Shown: positions 23,719-36,770 of the stretch, in pieces | Layout of the letters: the number at the start of each line of letters is the position of its first letter | How positions within the stretch are numbered: the first letter of the stretch is position 1 | Assembly: GCA_023014335.1 (NCBI GenBank) | Contig: JAECYW010000002.1 | Coordinates: forward strand, 4,216,001-4,280,000 | Origin: Galerina marginata | Lineage: Eukaryota; Basidiomycota; Agaricomycetes; Agaricales; Galerinaceae | DNA: 64,000 nucleotides | Direction of reading: 5' to 3' | Position numbers and translations under genes: made by a program | Notes under the pieces: generated by a model | What the model was told of the DNA's origin: nothing | The model's input: only the letters and a program-made list of their open reading frames with translations | Database searches by the model: none

Positions 23719-24091
23719 ATTTCCTTCTGAAGCGCTATCTCCTATTAACACGATTGGCAGACATAGTGTTCGTATCCAGTACAAACTGGCGGAAGCATCC
23801 CGTCTCACGCCGTTATTCATCCTCGACGATATAGTTCGAGGGAGTGGGCTTTGCCGGGCACCGGCCCTACCGTGCTTATCTCATATAATTATAGATAACC
23901 CTATCGATAACCACTGACAACCATCCTCAACTTGGGCCCAGTAAGTAGCGCGACTTCTCCTTTTATTTTACTGACCACCTTTTTTCATTTCAGGTACCCC
24001 ACACCTTCATCGCCTGCCGTTCACCCGCCGTCGTTGCAGGCGTTCCTTCCCCTCTCTTTCGCTTAGTGACCGTTTTTCGCCGTCTGGAGTG

Positions 24092-24480
24092 AGGACCCGG
24101 GAAGCTCCCCTAAGACCCTATCCGGGTAAACTCCCAGTTTTCGGTCTGAGATCCTCCAGCGTCTGGTTCACAGCCTCGCATTTTCGGACAAGGTCGTTCT
24201 ATAAAATAAAATTTTTCTAGGCCTGCGGCGCTTGACATTCTTCGCCCCCAGGCAATGTTTTCAGATACGTTCAAATTCAAATCATACACTACGTTATACA
24301 TCAGCTTAACCTAAATCTCGAGCGGCCTGGTGGCTGCCCAAGGTCCCCACCCCGCAAACCCGGACAATTTTTCGGAATTTGTGGTCTCTGCCCCGCCGTA
24401 AACCCACCACAAAAATGTCGCTTTTGCGTCTCAACCCCGCAAAAATCTGGACAGGGTCTTGGGGGAGCTTCCCGGGTCCT
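24092..24480. mobile_element. Non-autonomous TIR element, copy 1 (8-bp target duplication)
   Basis: This 389-bp element begins AGGACCCGGGAAGCTCCCCT and ends with the inverse (AGCTTCCCGGGTCCT). It is bracketed by CTGGAGTG at 24084-24091 and 24481-24488. The second copy at 44878-45278 has the same terminal design and shares internal words such as CCCCGCAAACCCGGAC. No coding capacity. The target duplication length fits a Mutator- or hAT-like transposase supplied in trans. Confidence 0.85.
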
Positions 24481-24763
24481 CTGGAGTGTTCCCGACTATC
24501 CTTGCGCCCTCTCTTTTGCGTCTAACGCACTGAGATTGCGTTTCAAGCATCGCCATCACAGCATAAGACCACACAATCTGACGACGGCAAAATTTAGGCA
24601 AAATGTTAAATATCTCGAACACTTTCTCACAATATGCGTAAAATGTTACGTCGCAGTAATTCTTACGAAGTTTTGCAAGTCAACGAGATTATCTCCAGAT
24701 TGTTCCCAGATTTCTCTGGCATTTCTCGATAGATCACCACTGTTCGACCCGTCCCGCCAGCCA

Positions 24764-27700
24764 TGGTAGCTATATTTCTATATCAACCTGGGCAAATTGC
24801 CCAACTGTCTGATACAGATTTAACGGCAGATTGCCCAAGGCCTTTTGGCCTACATATGCCCTATAAAACTATAAGAGCTCGGGGAGCCCGGGCATAGGTA
24901 AAAAAATGTTTTGGGTGCTGCTCGTCATAAAACACGCTTCTCAGGGTCGGGAAAGCGCCCAGAGGCTTATATTTAGGTGTAGATGCCATCTGGGATGTTT
25001 TTACGCGTCGGGGTGCAGCACGTCGCGTCAAAATGAATCCGACAACGGGTCCCATGAGTCCCGCCACGCCAAATCCGGATATTACGCTTATTCGGGACGA
25101 CGCGTCAAATCCATCAAAACGGGATAAATTTAGAATAACCCGACACGCGCGTCATTTCCGTGCCTGGCTGTCTCGGAACGGCTAGGTACAATAATAGCGC
25201 AATTGATCGCATCATTTGGGACATGCGAAATTGATGGGATCATACTGGGTTCCCCAAATCGGGTTTTGGGATCATTATGCGCTTTGCTTGCTGCTCCCGT
25301 TGTATATTCGTAGTATTCAGTACATATATGTAATCTAGAGACCTTTATGAATCTAACCGTACAATTTTTATGCCGAAATTCGTGCGGGAAAGGATGGATG
25401 CAGCTTCAGCCATTCGGATGACGCTCGGCGTCATTTGGCAGGTTGCGATAAAAATAGATTTCCTGCGTTCGCAAATTCTCCCCGGGCTTTGGGGGGGTAT
25501 ATTACCTTCAGACTTTGCGTCCCCTCTAATTTTACTGCACAATCGTAATCTCCTTGTAAATACAAACACAGTGATGTAATTTTTATTGCCAAAAGTGAGC
25601 GGGAAGACATATAAATGCCTTCGGGAGTTGATACTGCTCCGAAATTTCGCTATAAATAGATTTCCTCCAATTCCCTTTCGTTTTCGCTCTCCGTTGCCCT
25701 CAATTTTGCCTGCCCCCCACATTATTAGGTCTATCTGTAAACTACAGTGAATTCTGAATCTAGTAGTACCAATATCATTCAAAAATCACCCCAGGAGACC
25801 TATTAATTTTCAGAACCTTTGTTCTTCACCCATTTGTGTAATAAACATGTAATTCATATTTGTATCCTACAATAACTACTTAGTACATATTAGTAGCTAA
25901 ATATGAAGCTACGAAGGTTAAGGAGGCAGCGGTAAGGAGGTGGGAGGTGGCAAAGAAGGGGGGCACGGCTTCGCCTGCTGGTCTACGAACTACTGGCAAC
26001 GTTGCGCGGTTGGTGCGTCAATGGGAGGAGGCGCCGTCTCAGCCACCGTCGTCGCGATTGCGTACCCCCCTTCCCGCGGCGACTTCGTTCGTGGAGGAAA
26101 TGAGTCGAACGCCGTGAGGGGTGAGGGCCTGCGCGAGTTGACGATGGGCGGGTGGCGTCGCGACGACCTGGTCAAATGGAGGTTGGAGAAACGAGACGAA
26201 CCGAACTGTTCGTCCCGTTCCCTCCTTTGGCCATCTGCAGGTCAAGCGCGCGAGGGCGAGCACCACCACGATTGGGTGGTAGTGCTGGTGCTGGTGCTGG
26301 TGCTTGCTTGTCCGCCTGCACCACCCGCGTAGCCAACGAGCAACAGCATATGGCTGCTGCTGGCTCTGCTGCTGCTCCCCACACCGCTCTCTCATGCCCT
26401 ATCCGGTCACGGTGACGGCTGGGCAGTGAGGTGGTGCGTGTGCTGGTCGCGCCGACCAGCCCCCGACGCGGAGTTCACGTAGTAGGGAGGCGTTGGGTTG
26501 AAGGACAAGCGCGAGCAGCGGCGCAAATATGCGCTGCTGCTCCGACGCCGTATGTTCACATCCCAACAGCACCAGCAGCAGTGCTCCTGCTGGTGCTATG
26601 CTCGTCTCACCCAACGAACAGCACTGCTGCTGCTCGTTTCGAACCGTGGCAGGTATCGACGTCGAGGGGTGGGGACAAAGAGGGAGCGGGGTGGGCAGCG
26701 AGGTCGGGGGCCGACGGGTAGCACGGGGGGTAGCGACAAAGAACCGGTGGGTGAGGGCGATGTGGTTGGGGTGGGTGGAGCTGGGGTCGACAGATAAGCA
26801 GGGGGGTAGTGGGGAGAAGGTCGAGTGAAACGAGTCTATGCGACTCGTTTCACGGCGCACCTGGCGGGTCTCCCACAACCTGGGTCTCCCCTTGTGTTCC
26901 ATTTCCCCGCTGACCCACTGCCGTCCGTCCGAACGTCGGCCCACAGCCCTCACATTGGAGGGGGGGCTCGCGACGTGGCGCGTCGTGTTCGTTCGCGTTG
27001 GGGAAGACTAAGAGATGTTAAGTTAGTAAAAACATATGTAATGACAATAAAAATAATTTACTTACGTTTCTTGAGGTATTGAGGGGACGGTCAGACGAGA
27101 GGTGGAAGGGTGGTGGTGGTTGCGGGTCAAGATCAACACCGCTGATGGCTGTTGATGGGACTGATGCCGCTTTCGGAACGCGATGTGATTGGTTGGATCA
27201 TCCGGCCCGCTCGGTTTCGAGATCCTTGTCGTCGAGGAGAACGTCTCGGAAGGTGTTACAATGAACACCTAAAAATATTTAACGCTCGGAATATCATATA
27301 TTAATTACTTGTCAGCGTAAGATGTGCCTCCGACGCAAAAAATCTAAGTAAAATGTATGTAAACCGAAGCCTACCCACCTGCGTGGTGATTCACGGATGC
27401 TCTGCTCAACTTCCTGTGGTTCTAGGACTTGAATGGCTTTATTCCAGGTGAATAAACAATACTAGGCTGCAGTAGATAGTCATTAGAACTCATATCAGTC
27501 ATTTCATAATCACTCACCGTGGTTGTTTGACTATCCAGATACATTACCTTTGCAGATCAACCAACCGAGTGAAAGATTCATGAACAATTCCGTGCATCTG
27601 TGAAGACCTCTGCCCTTCATTATCACTCATACATTTTAACTCTTCCTAAGTATCTAAAACTCTTTTGATTACCCCAAGTTCAAATTCTACGGTCTGCTTC

Positions 27701-30407
27701 TATGCCCTAGCCCTTCAGAAGTAATCCAGTAGAACTATTCGACTAATACATGTCCCGAAATCACCACGCACCCAGATCATTGAGTATTATACTTTACACT
27801 ACGAGGTTCAGGTGGAATTTTTAATTGTCCAAATTTACATTTAAGTTAAGTATAATAAGTACAATAGATTCTGATATTAATTGCATTCATGCACCCAATC
27901 TTACAACCCCAGCGACGTCCTCGACGATGAGGAACCGGGGGAAACTCACCGGTCCGGGAGTTTAAAACTCCGCTTGGAGGGTTGATCAACGATGTTCGAA
28001 CATCGTTGATCTCACTTCCCACTTCCTCCTCGCTCCCCACACCATCTCTATCCCCTCACCGCCTCCTTCCCCAGCTGTGGCCAGCAGCGAATTCTCGAGC
28101 CCGGGAATACCACTGGCCTAACTGGAGGGTTCGTCATCCCACCGACCGTCACGCAACACCACGCGCCGTGTGCCTCTCCCCTGAGAAGGGATGTAGGCCG
28201 GTATTGGACGCGAAATCGAGTTCGAACGACAATGAAGCCCGGGGCCTGAGAGGTGACTCACAAAGTCAGGGCGGGTTGGAAACACGAGGGGAGGCCCTAG
28301 AAAAGGGAGACCCGCACGGTACGTAGCGGTTCGAGTCGCGAGACTCGAACTGCTTCCTTATCCTCTCCATACATCCATCTCCACCGTTCCCCCACAGGTA
28401 CGACGACGATAACGTCGTCATTTCTTGTGAGGACCCGCGACCGCCCACCTATCGCAGCCGCGCCCGCCGTCCATTCGTCGAACCAGCTCGACCGACGGTC
28501 CCTTCGCATCAACCCCCCTCCTCTAACGACCGCCGACGCCTCTCCCAGCGTCGCTTACGTTGCCAATCGCCTCCACCCCGTGCCGTGGGTCGAGGCCAGC
28601 TCGCAACCTGGGCATCCGCCACGCCTATCGTCCGCGGCACCGGCACCAGTACCAGCACCAGCATCGGAGCAGCCGCAGCGTCAGGTTTACGGACTAGCAG
28701 GCCTTGTCTGTGGCGGTAGACAAAAGGAGACGACGACCACCAACTACCAACCACCGACCAACCACCGACCACCGATGGCCCCCGCTCTGGCCCCATGGAT
28801 CGACGTCGGACGAGCGTGGGCGGGGCGGCGACAGCACAAACAGCGGCGGCGTTGTCGTCGTCGTTGTCGTTTGCTGGGCACGGTGGTACCAAGGCACGAG
28901 TAGCGTACCGGACATGGCGATGGCATCGCCCTGGTGTCCAACTCGAGCTGTCCAGCTCGTCGTCGACGTAGAGAACCATAGCGAGGGAGTGGGTGACGTC
29001 GCGGGTCGCTGGTCCACAGCACATGTGGCATGGGGAGCAAGGAACCAGCACGAGCAGCGCTGCCGCCGCTCGCGGTAACCAGCACTTTCGCCATGCTCGC
29101 CCCCCACCATCATCCGGGAACTACGACGACGACAACGACGAAGGCAATGGGTAGCTTGAGTGGAAGGTACGGGCGGGGGGAAATCAACCAGTCCACCGCT
29201 GCTGCTCGCCTGCTAACCCACCACCTCTCCTCCTCCTCCATCCCACCTACCACCTCTCCTCCATCTGGCCTGCTTACCCCCTCTGCGCCACCTCTCCTCG
29301 TCCCCTTCTACTTACATATACCTTTCGAGAGCATTGTATTTTGTAGTACTTAATAAAATTTAATATATACAGTATATTTTACGAGGAAGAGAGACCCACT
29401 GAGAAGATTGACGAGAATGTTAAGCTTGCGAGAATGATTTCTAAATAAAATTAGTACTGTTGGATTCGCATTTACCAGTAGATTACATATATGCCCATAA
29501 AGATGGAGGGAGGGGCATATTGAGCCCAGGGGAGGGCAAAAGCGTTGAGCATTCTATTTATAGCTACATTTCGGAGGAGGGTCTCTCACCGAGGGCATTT
29601 CCTACGTCTTCCCGCTCACTTTTGGGGGTAAAAATTATACCATCGTGTTTGTATTAATGAGGAGATCAAATATACGTATTTAAATCAGAGGGGACAAAAG
29701 AAATGAAGGTAATATAGCCCCCCAAACGAACGGAGAATTTCGAGAACAAATGAATTCTATTTTTATCACAACCGCGCATAGACGCCGAGCGTCATCCGAA
29801 TGGATGAACACGCATCCATCCCTTCCCGTCCGAAATTCAGAATAAAAATCGTATTACTAGACTTGTACAGATCACTAGACTACATCTATGTATTTGATAT
29901 GGCGAAATTCCAGCGGGAGCGGCATGCAAAGCGCCAAATGAGCCCCAGCAGCCAATTCGGGGGGCCCGAATGATCCCATCAATTGCGCTATTAATATATC
30001 CCACCTGTTCCGAGAGAGCCAGGAACCGAAATGACGCGTGTGCCGTGTGTTTCTAAATTTATCCCGTTTTGATGGATTTGATGCGTCGTCCCGAATAAGC
30101 GTAATATCCGGATTTGGCGTGGCGGGACTCATGGGACCCGTTGTCGGATTCATTTTGACGCGACGGGCGGCACCCCGACGCGTAAAAACATCCCAGATGG
30201 CATCTACACCTAAATATAAGCCTATGGGCGCTTTCCCGACCCTGAGAAGCGTGTTTTACGATGAGCAGCACCCAAAACATTTTTTTACCTATGCCCGGGC
30301 TCCCCGGGCTCTTAGAGGGCATTTGTAGGCCAAAAGGCCTTGGGCAATCTGCCGTTAAATCTGTATCAGACAGTTGGGCAGTTTGCCTAAGTTGATATAT
30401 GTTACCA
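24764..30407. mobile_element. 5.6-kb element with ~1-kb inverted arms and a GC-rich core
   Basis: The left arm (about 24764-25770) and right arm (about 29440-30407) are inverted copies. The outer 550 bp are very similar, for example CCCAACTGTCTGATACAG near both ends and GGGTCCCATGAGTCCCGCCA inward. The inner parts are more diverged. Both outer tips read TGGTA(A/G)C. The core (about 25900-29340) is strongly GC-rich and full of CTGGTG, CGACGA and CCACC microrepeats. Its overlapping open frames on both strands are low-complexity and look non-coding. No transposase is seen and no clear target duplication was found. It could be a fold-back or long-TIR non-autonomous element. Confidence 0.75.
27984..28011. 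repeat. Perfect 28-bp palindrome
   Basis: GATCAACGATGTTC is followed immediately by GAACATCGTTGATC, centred on TTCGAA. It lies at an AT/GC composition boundary inside the long-armed element. Confidence 0.9.
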
Positions 30408-30724
30408 GCTTATACAGGTGGTCCCGCAGCCCCGAATTGCGCCAGAATATATATTTACGTAGGAATAGATGCATTTTGGGGACGAAACCTATATATTGAT
30501 CCTAGATAACAATACATAGCGTTATTTGACACTAATGGCTGTATATATGCATACAGTGACCGAAAATGGCCGAGACATGCAACGAGCATAGTGAGTAAGT
30601 TGAGGTCGGGACTGAATCCGTTCACCCGGTGCACGTGAGTGTTTGTGTTTGTACTCGAGTACATGAAGGTGGTGACAAATACCAGAAAGCCGTCGACTCC
30701 GTTTCTTCTCCATAACAAGCTTAC

Positions 30725-30955
30725 GACCCGTCGCTACGCGCCGGGGTTCGCTTCGCTCACCCGGCTCTGCGCTACGGGTCTCCAGCTTGCCGGGGCTGCG
30801 CCCCTGGACCCCGCTCTGTCGGCGCTTCGCGCCTCCGTAGTGATTCTTTTAAAAATTCTGTACAAATTTTGTAGTGCATAAATTGAATTTGAGTAGACGA
30901 AAAAATGCATGACAGAAGCAGGCAGTCTCGCTTCGCTCACCTACCTGTTTCTGCC
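30725..30955. repeat. Two hairpins sharing a TCGCTTCGCTCACC loop word
   Basis: Hairpin 1 (30725-30780) opens GACCCGT and closes ACGGGTC. Hairpin 2 (about 30914-30955) opens CAGAAGCAGGCAG and closes CTACCTGTTTCTG. Both contain TCGCTTCGCTCACC at the apex. The flanking 30.4-31.1 kb stretch has no supported gene. Confidence 0.6.
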
Positions 30956-31269
30956 TCTCATTTTTTCGTGTTTATAAGTATTTTTTGTGTATTCTTAGTC
31001 CCATAATTTAAACCTACATTATTATATGTTCCGTTCACTCATTAAATGTGTGCATGGTTTTAATAAATGTATATCATTCTACTTACAAACATTGATCTAA
31101 TACATTGGTATATAATAGAGTGGGATGGGGTGAGCAGTGGCGGCACAGTCCCAACACTTGGCATTATTCCCTACACCGGCACGGTTGGTTTCGCACCGAT
31201 GTGGGGCTCCTCTCGTCATCTGGTGCTGTGCTCACATTCTAGTTGCTTCTACCTACCCCCAACACCCAC

Positions 31270-32600
31270 ATGGTGGGTTGCTTGTCAATGTGGGGGTACT
31301 GGGCACGACGGCCGTTATCACTGACGGTAGGCAGGTGCGCCATCTCATCGCCTCCCCATAACCACCCCACACCTGCGGCGAGTTCCCGCTGACGTGAAGG
31401 TACTGGGCGCGTGACGGCCGTCGTGGCAAGTGGGGCATGGTTGCCGAGACGCTGACTCGGGCTGCATATCCCCCTACACAGACACGGTTAGTTTCCGTGT
31501 TGATGTCGGGTGTGCGCCGTCTCGTCACCTCCTCGTACCCCCACACCAACGTGGTCGGCTCCTCGTTGATGTGGGGGTACTGGGCGCGACGGCCGTCGCA
31601 GATAGTGAGTGGGGTCAACGTGACGTGGCGCGAAAGAGGGGCGCCCTGGGTCTGGAGTCGCTGAACGGCACTGCAAGGTGGTGCAGTGTGGGTCAGCTGA
31701 ACGGCGGTGGTCAGTTTTGTTATTCACCTGGTGATCCCCCTTCCCCCTCCCTCCCGAAATCCCTTGGTTGTCCCATTTCCAGCTGATATCCCTCATTGGA
31801 GGGGAGGGGCACGACGTGCCGGGCGTATTACCCCCTCGTCGCGTGTTCTTGCTGTGAGGTGGCGGCAAATGTGGGTCCTAAGGAGCTGGCCGGCGCTGTA
31901 ATAGAGGGGGTATTAGTTAGTTGCACGGCGGGCATCGTATTTGCGTCGTACCTGGTATGGTTGTCATGACCTGGCGTCAGAGCGGGGCGCGGCGGAATGC
32001 CTCGGCACTGACATCACTGCGGTGTCAGTTAGTTGAGGCGGTGACTGGTGCTGCAAGGTGGTGGGGTGTGGGTCAGCTGCATGGCAGCGGTCATTTTCGT
32101 TGCTCACCTGGTCATTCCCCCTCCAAAATCCGAAAGTGAGGGGAGGGCACAACATGCCGGGCGTATTTACCCCCTCGTCGTGTGTTCTTGATGTGAGGTG
32201 GTGGCGAATGTGGGTCCTAAGAAGCTGGCCGGCGCTGTAATGGGGCGTGGTGTTAGTTAGTTGCACGGCGGGCATCGTTTTGGTGACATACCTGGCCGTG
32301 GTTGTCGTGAACTGGCGTCAGAGCGGGGCGCAGCGGACTGCCGAGGCGCTGGACGATGCTGTGGTATCGGTTAGTTTGGCAGCGGGGGTCGGGGGGTTTT
32401 TTTTTTTCGACGTACCTGGCTGTGGTTGTCGTGACGTGGTGCCAGAACGGGGGGGCAACGCGGAGTGCCCTAGCACTGTACGGTGCTGCGAGGTGGGTTA
32501 GCTGGACGGCAACGGTCGTTTTCGTGGCTCACCTGGTGATTCCCCTCCACTTATTTTTCTCCCATTTCCGGCCCACATCCCTCATTGGAGAGGAGGGGCG
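31270..32600. repeat. Degenerate GC-rich tandem repeats
   Basis: Two unit types recur. The first, around TACTGGGC..GACGGCCGT, is at about 31300, 31410 and 31580. The second, about 345 bp, contains TGACCTGGCGTCAGAGCGGGG, GTGGGTCCTAAG and CTGGCCGGCGCTGTAAT, and recurs at about 31850-32240 with diverged copies to 32600. No coding potential is supported. Confidence 0.75.
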
Positions 32601-32882
32601 CTCGGAACGGTCCTGGGTGTCGTATCGGCCATGTCAGATGAAGCGGACGGGACGGCGGATGGACGGGGACGTGTCTCGAAGGAGGGGAGGAATGGTGGTG
32701 GTGGTTGGAAGCAAGAAACTGACGCGACGCGGCGCCATCAACAAATCTCGAACTGTGGGAACTTCCGGGAAGGCGGGGAGGTTAGTTCAAACTCAGCTTA
32801 TTACATAAGTTCTTACGTAACATTTCTGGCCCGTCCTCTCTTAATATCTTTGATTCTTTTATTATCAACCACCCTCCCGACA

Positions 32883-33075
32883 TGTTCTGGTTGCCCAGAA
32901 CACGTCTTCAGACTCCTTCAAAGCCCATTCCACCTCACTTAATCTACCTTTGGTGCACTAGTGTAAATCCACGCTCCGGTTCTACACTCAACGCTCAAAT
33001 GAGTGATTCGAATCTCTTTGGCGTGTTTTGGTTGCCCAAAGCACCTTGTACCTGTGTTCTGGTTGCCCAAGGTAC
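32883..33075. repeat. Three copies of a GTTCTGGTTGCCCAGAAC-like hairpin word
   Basis: The copies are at 32883-32902 (most palindromic), 33023-33044 and 33054-33075, all in the same orientation. They lie in an otherwise empty stretch. Confidence 0.65.
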
Positions 33076-33310
33076 CACGTACTTGGTTATAGAGTTCCGC
33101 AGTTTGGTCTGGTCTTTCGGGTGCCTTTGCGAAGCGCATTAATTTTGAGTTGTAAGTTGCAAAGCCACTCTAACTAATGATCTCATACGATGTCCTTTTT
33201 CAGACGATCGTCTACGTCTACGTCTACTACCCCTCGCCACTAATTAAAACTTCCATGTAAGTCCTGCAGGATCAGTATCATTTGTCTTATAATCTAATCT
33301 ATTCCAAAGA

Positions 33311-33942
33311 ATGTCTAATCTACACGGAGGCAATTTCTATACACCAAAGAGCCTCGATCATTCCTCAGGTCATGCTTTCCTCAGTCCCGCTGGCGATATA
33401 TTTTATTCGCCAAACTCCTTTCGCACAGTCGAGGTTCCAGTTATCCCTGGGGCTTCCCAGGAATATCTCTTTCGCCTCCCTAAACTGCGATTCGACGCAT
33501 TTCTGTCACCTCGATGGTAGACAAAACCCTATCACTATTTCTCATTTGTACCTCTCCGACCGTCTTTTGATGGGGCGTTCGATTGTCTTCGGGATATTGT
33601 GGAACACATCGGCCCTGTGGAAGATGACCGATGTGCGCTTGCAAGCAGAAAAATGGAACAATGGCTGGAACTTGAGGGTGCCCTCGTCACGATTGCACAT
33701 TTGTTGCATGTCGGATCTAGGTTACAAGCCCGAGCAGCGCTCAATCCAATCCCGCCATCTTTACTCGGTTTAAAAAGTCCTTTAAAACCCTTCGCGCTGC
33801 TCGTCTTCGTGTCGCAGCCTCTCGCGACTGGTTCCTTATGCGGATGACGCTAATTTCATGTAAAATTGCTGATATTGAAACCAGGATTGGGCCGGTCGTA
33901 AGAACCTTTTATTTCCTTATTCGTAATTTCACGTAACGCTTC
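33311..33942 (+). pseudogene. Decayed intron-less hypothetical gene
   Basis: One frame runs from ATG 33311 through NLHGGNFYTPKSLDHSSG and RTVEVPVIPGASQEYLF to a TAG at 33518-33520. It then continues in the same frame with RPSFDGAFDCLRDIVEHIGP, MEQWLELEGALVTIAHLL and SRLQARAALNPIPPSLLG. A one-base shift near 33770 is needed to continue into FKKSFKTLRAARLRVAASRD. The nonsense codon plus frameshift indicate a pseudogene. The family is not recognised. Confidence 0.6.
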
Positions 33943-33959
33943 CCTCAAACATGATAAAA

Positions 33960-36770
33960 CCTGGACTCTGAGTGTATCCAAACCAAAGCCGTCAAGGCCG
34001 TCAAGGAGAAGAATTGGAGACGTGCATCAGGGCGGTGCCACATACCGCCAGCAGCCCACCATGATTCTTTTCCCATCTATACTTCTATACGAGCGCGTCG
34101 TCGAAGCGAACTCAGGACATGCCAAAGTCCTTCAACAACTTGACTGGCTCTATCAAGAAGGCGGCTCCTCCCAGAATCAGGAGCTAGCCATACAATATCT
34201 TACCAAGCCTCGAAGCTGGTATGTTTGGGTATGACACGTCAGCTTGTGGACAACTTAACAGACCTACCGCTCAGATCCCACCGATGCCCGAAGTTGGTAT
34301 CTCCTTGGCCGAGGATACATAGCTGGTCAAAAATACAACAAAGCCTACGAAGCATATCAACAAGCAGTCTACCGAGATGGACGCAACCCAACTTTCTGGT
34401 GCTCCATTGGCGTCCTCTATTTGCAGATCAATCGGTTCCGTGACGCTCTCGATGCTTATTCTCGAGCTATACGAATCAACCCTTACATTTCTGAGGTGTG
34501 GTTCGACCTTTGGAAGTCTATATGAGAGCTGCAACAACCAAATTACTGACGCTATTGATGCCTATGCTCGGGCAAGCGTACTGGACACCAGCAACAATAC
34601 CGTTGCCCAACGTTTGCAACTGCTGAAGAACGCTCAGGCAACAGGCGGTCAACTACCTGCGGCACCGGGACTGCAGGATGTGCATCCGACAGCGTACGCG
34701 AGCTCAGTCGTTCCTCCTCCTGGGTTGACCGGGCCGCCGCTGATGCTGTAATGCTGATGCTGCAATCCGGCAACTGTCGACCCCCTTGCCGTGCTGATTC
34801 TCGTGGCCTATCGAATGAAATTGCTCTTCCTCCCCCTCAGTTTGGCAACGAACGAGTTACCCCTCCTCCTCCATTCAGAGGAGGTCCACCACCGTCCGTC
34901 ATTCTTAACGAGAGCCGACACACGCCTTCGCATACGCCTCTTGCTCCCATGGAGGTAGACCGTCCGCCTCACCAAGGTGGTCGCGATTATCCTCCACCTC
35001 GTGAACATGCACGTGGTCCTGTTGGGCACCAGTCTCTTTTGCTCCAACACCCACTGCCCCCCAGCCAGCCCCAGCTCTCCGACGACCCCAGAAATGGCGG
35101 TCATGGGCACCATCAAGACCTATATTACAACCGTGGCGACCATTCGCGTTCTATTTCCCCGGGTCCTCAGAATGGTCGTCCTCGGTCTCCCCCCCCGGTT
35201 CCTTCCAGGGCTATCCTATTTAGGCTGGTCAACCCATGGGTCCTGCTCAACCCAGTGCCGTGCCACCTCAACGTTCGCCCCGCACTTACCACCGACGTGA
35301 TCCAAGCCACCCTGACCCAGAGTCCGGCCACCTCCTGGTGACCACCGCGACTGGGATCGCGAACACGACCATCGTCCTAGACACGGCCCCAATGAATACA
35401 TGCAGCACGGCGGTCCTCAATCCTCCTTCTACCCTACGCGCTCTCCTCGCGCACATAGAACCATCTCCTCGCGCTGGCCATGCGGCCCGATATAGGGACA
35501 ATAAGCCAGGCGCTGGACCATCTGCGCACCCAGGATTCCGTCCTGTGTCGCCTCCTCCCTCACCAGCCTTCCGTACATCATCGACACGACCCTCGTCATG
35601 ACGCTCGAAACTCGAGAGAGTATGAAATAGAGCGCACGGAGAGCCGGAGCTACCCCGTTTCATTTGAAGGCATGCGTGCGCGTAACATGCCACCTCATAT
35701 CGCCGTCGGAAACTCGAAAGCGTCTGAAAGCCCTCACATCACACCGATGTTGCCCGAAGCGAAGGATGGCCGTCGTCGTCGCCATAAAGATAGAGAGGAC
35801 ATTCATCCCCATCCTCAACCACAGCAGCAGCAAGCCTCACCTCTTCAACTACCCCAACCTCTTCCACCGCCTCAATTCCCGTCCCAGACCTTCCATGCAA
35901 GAGCCAGCGCCGAAGAAGGAGCGCCGAAAGAGGGTCAACGGCGATAAGAGGAGGAGGAAAGTGCTGAATGGCAGAAATCATTCGCAGCTGATCCCAGAAA
36001 ACAGCTCGAATTCGGGATCGTCGCGGTCGATTCAACCATCACCGACGAGCGCCACACCTCGCCAGCCGTCGAGACCGGCTGATGAAGATTACGAAGAAGG
36101 CGTTGCTGACGCTCCCATAGGCTATAGGGCTAACTCGGCTTCTGGACCGGAGGCCCCATCTCATTCACCTACCATTTCGCACACCCATCTCAGCGACCCC
36201 TCTCCCCGATCTCCACTGCACCGCAACTCTGTGTCCTCCAACCACGCTTCACCTCCGGTTCAGCCAACACCTCTGAAGCGCGCATTAAGTCTGGGCCCTG
36301 AAGACCAACAACAACAAGCGCTCAAGAGTGGACATCATGAAGAGGAGAATCTCCTCACCTTCCGGTGGCCGTCTTCCTTCGACCCGCCCTTCTCCGATTC
36401 CTTTCCGCACCCAGCGAAGCTCGTGGAGGCCCATTCTCCCCTAACCCGTCTCTGCCTGACTCTGCCGTTTTTCCTCCTCATCCTCGACCCGTCGGCGCGA
36501 GACATGCGCTGGCCCACGCGAGCAGCGTGTCAACCTCCATCGCCCTCCCGCCTATCGATACCCTCTCACCAGCTTCTTCAGCACCTTCTCCGGCAAATCA
36601 TAAGGATGAAAAGATGCATGTTGATTCGACTCGGTCGATATCACCGCCCTCGAGAGGCAAGCTTTCGGAGATGATGAACCCGTCGTCGAGGTCGCCTACA
36701 GCAAAGAATTCACAGTCGCCGCCATCGGAAAAGAAGGACTGTCGCGCCACACACGATTGCATTTTATGAC
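33960..36770 (+). pseudogene. Cyc8/Ssn6-like corepressor pseudogene
   Basis: TPR-type sequence is spread over different frames: ANSGHAKVLQQLDWLYQEGG, then NKAYEAYQQAVYRDGRNPTF, INRFRDALDAYSRAIRIN and QITDAIDAYARASVLD, followed by QRLQLLKNAQATGGQLPAAP. This is the TPR block of the Tup1-Cyc8 general corepressor and its conserved exit. The Pro/His-rich tail (LAPMEVDRPP, HQSLLLQHP, TPLKRALSLGPEDQ, SRGKLSEMMNPSS) matches the low-complexity C-terminal half of fungal Cyc8. The frame breaks near 34212, at 34507 (one extra T) and several times after 34740, and the first TPRs are missing. It is therefore a 5'-truncated duplicate, not the functional gene. Confidence 0.75.

Noticed and set aside
25940..29353. 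Many 60-184-aa frames on both strands of the GC-rich core
   Set aside because: They overlap in all frames, are made of low-complexity Ala/Arg/Gly/Pro/Ser text from CTGGTG and CGACGA runs, and show no domain or splice structure.
31067..32808. Frames across the GC-rich tandem repeats
   Set aside because: Similar peptides recur with the repeat period in several frames, which indicates repeat translation rather than coding.
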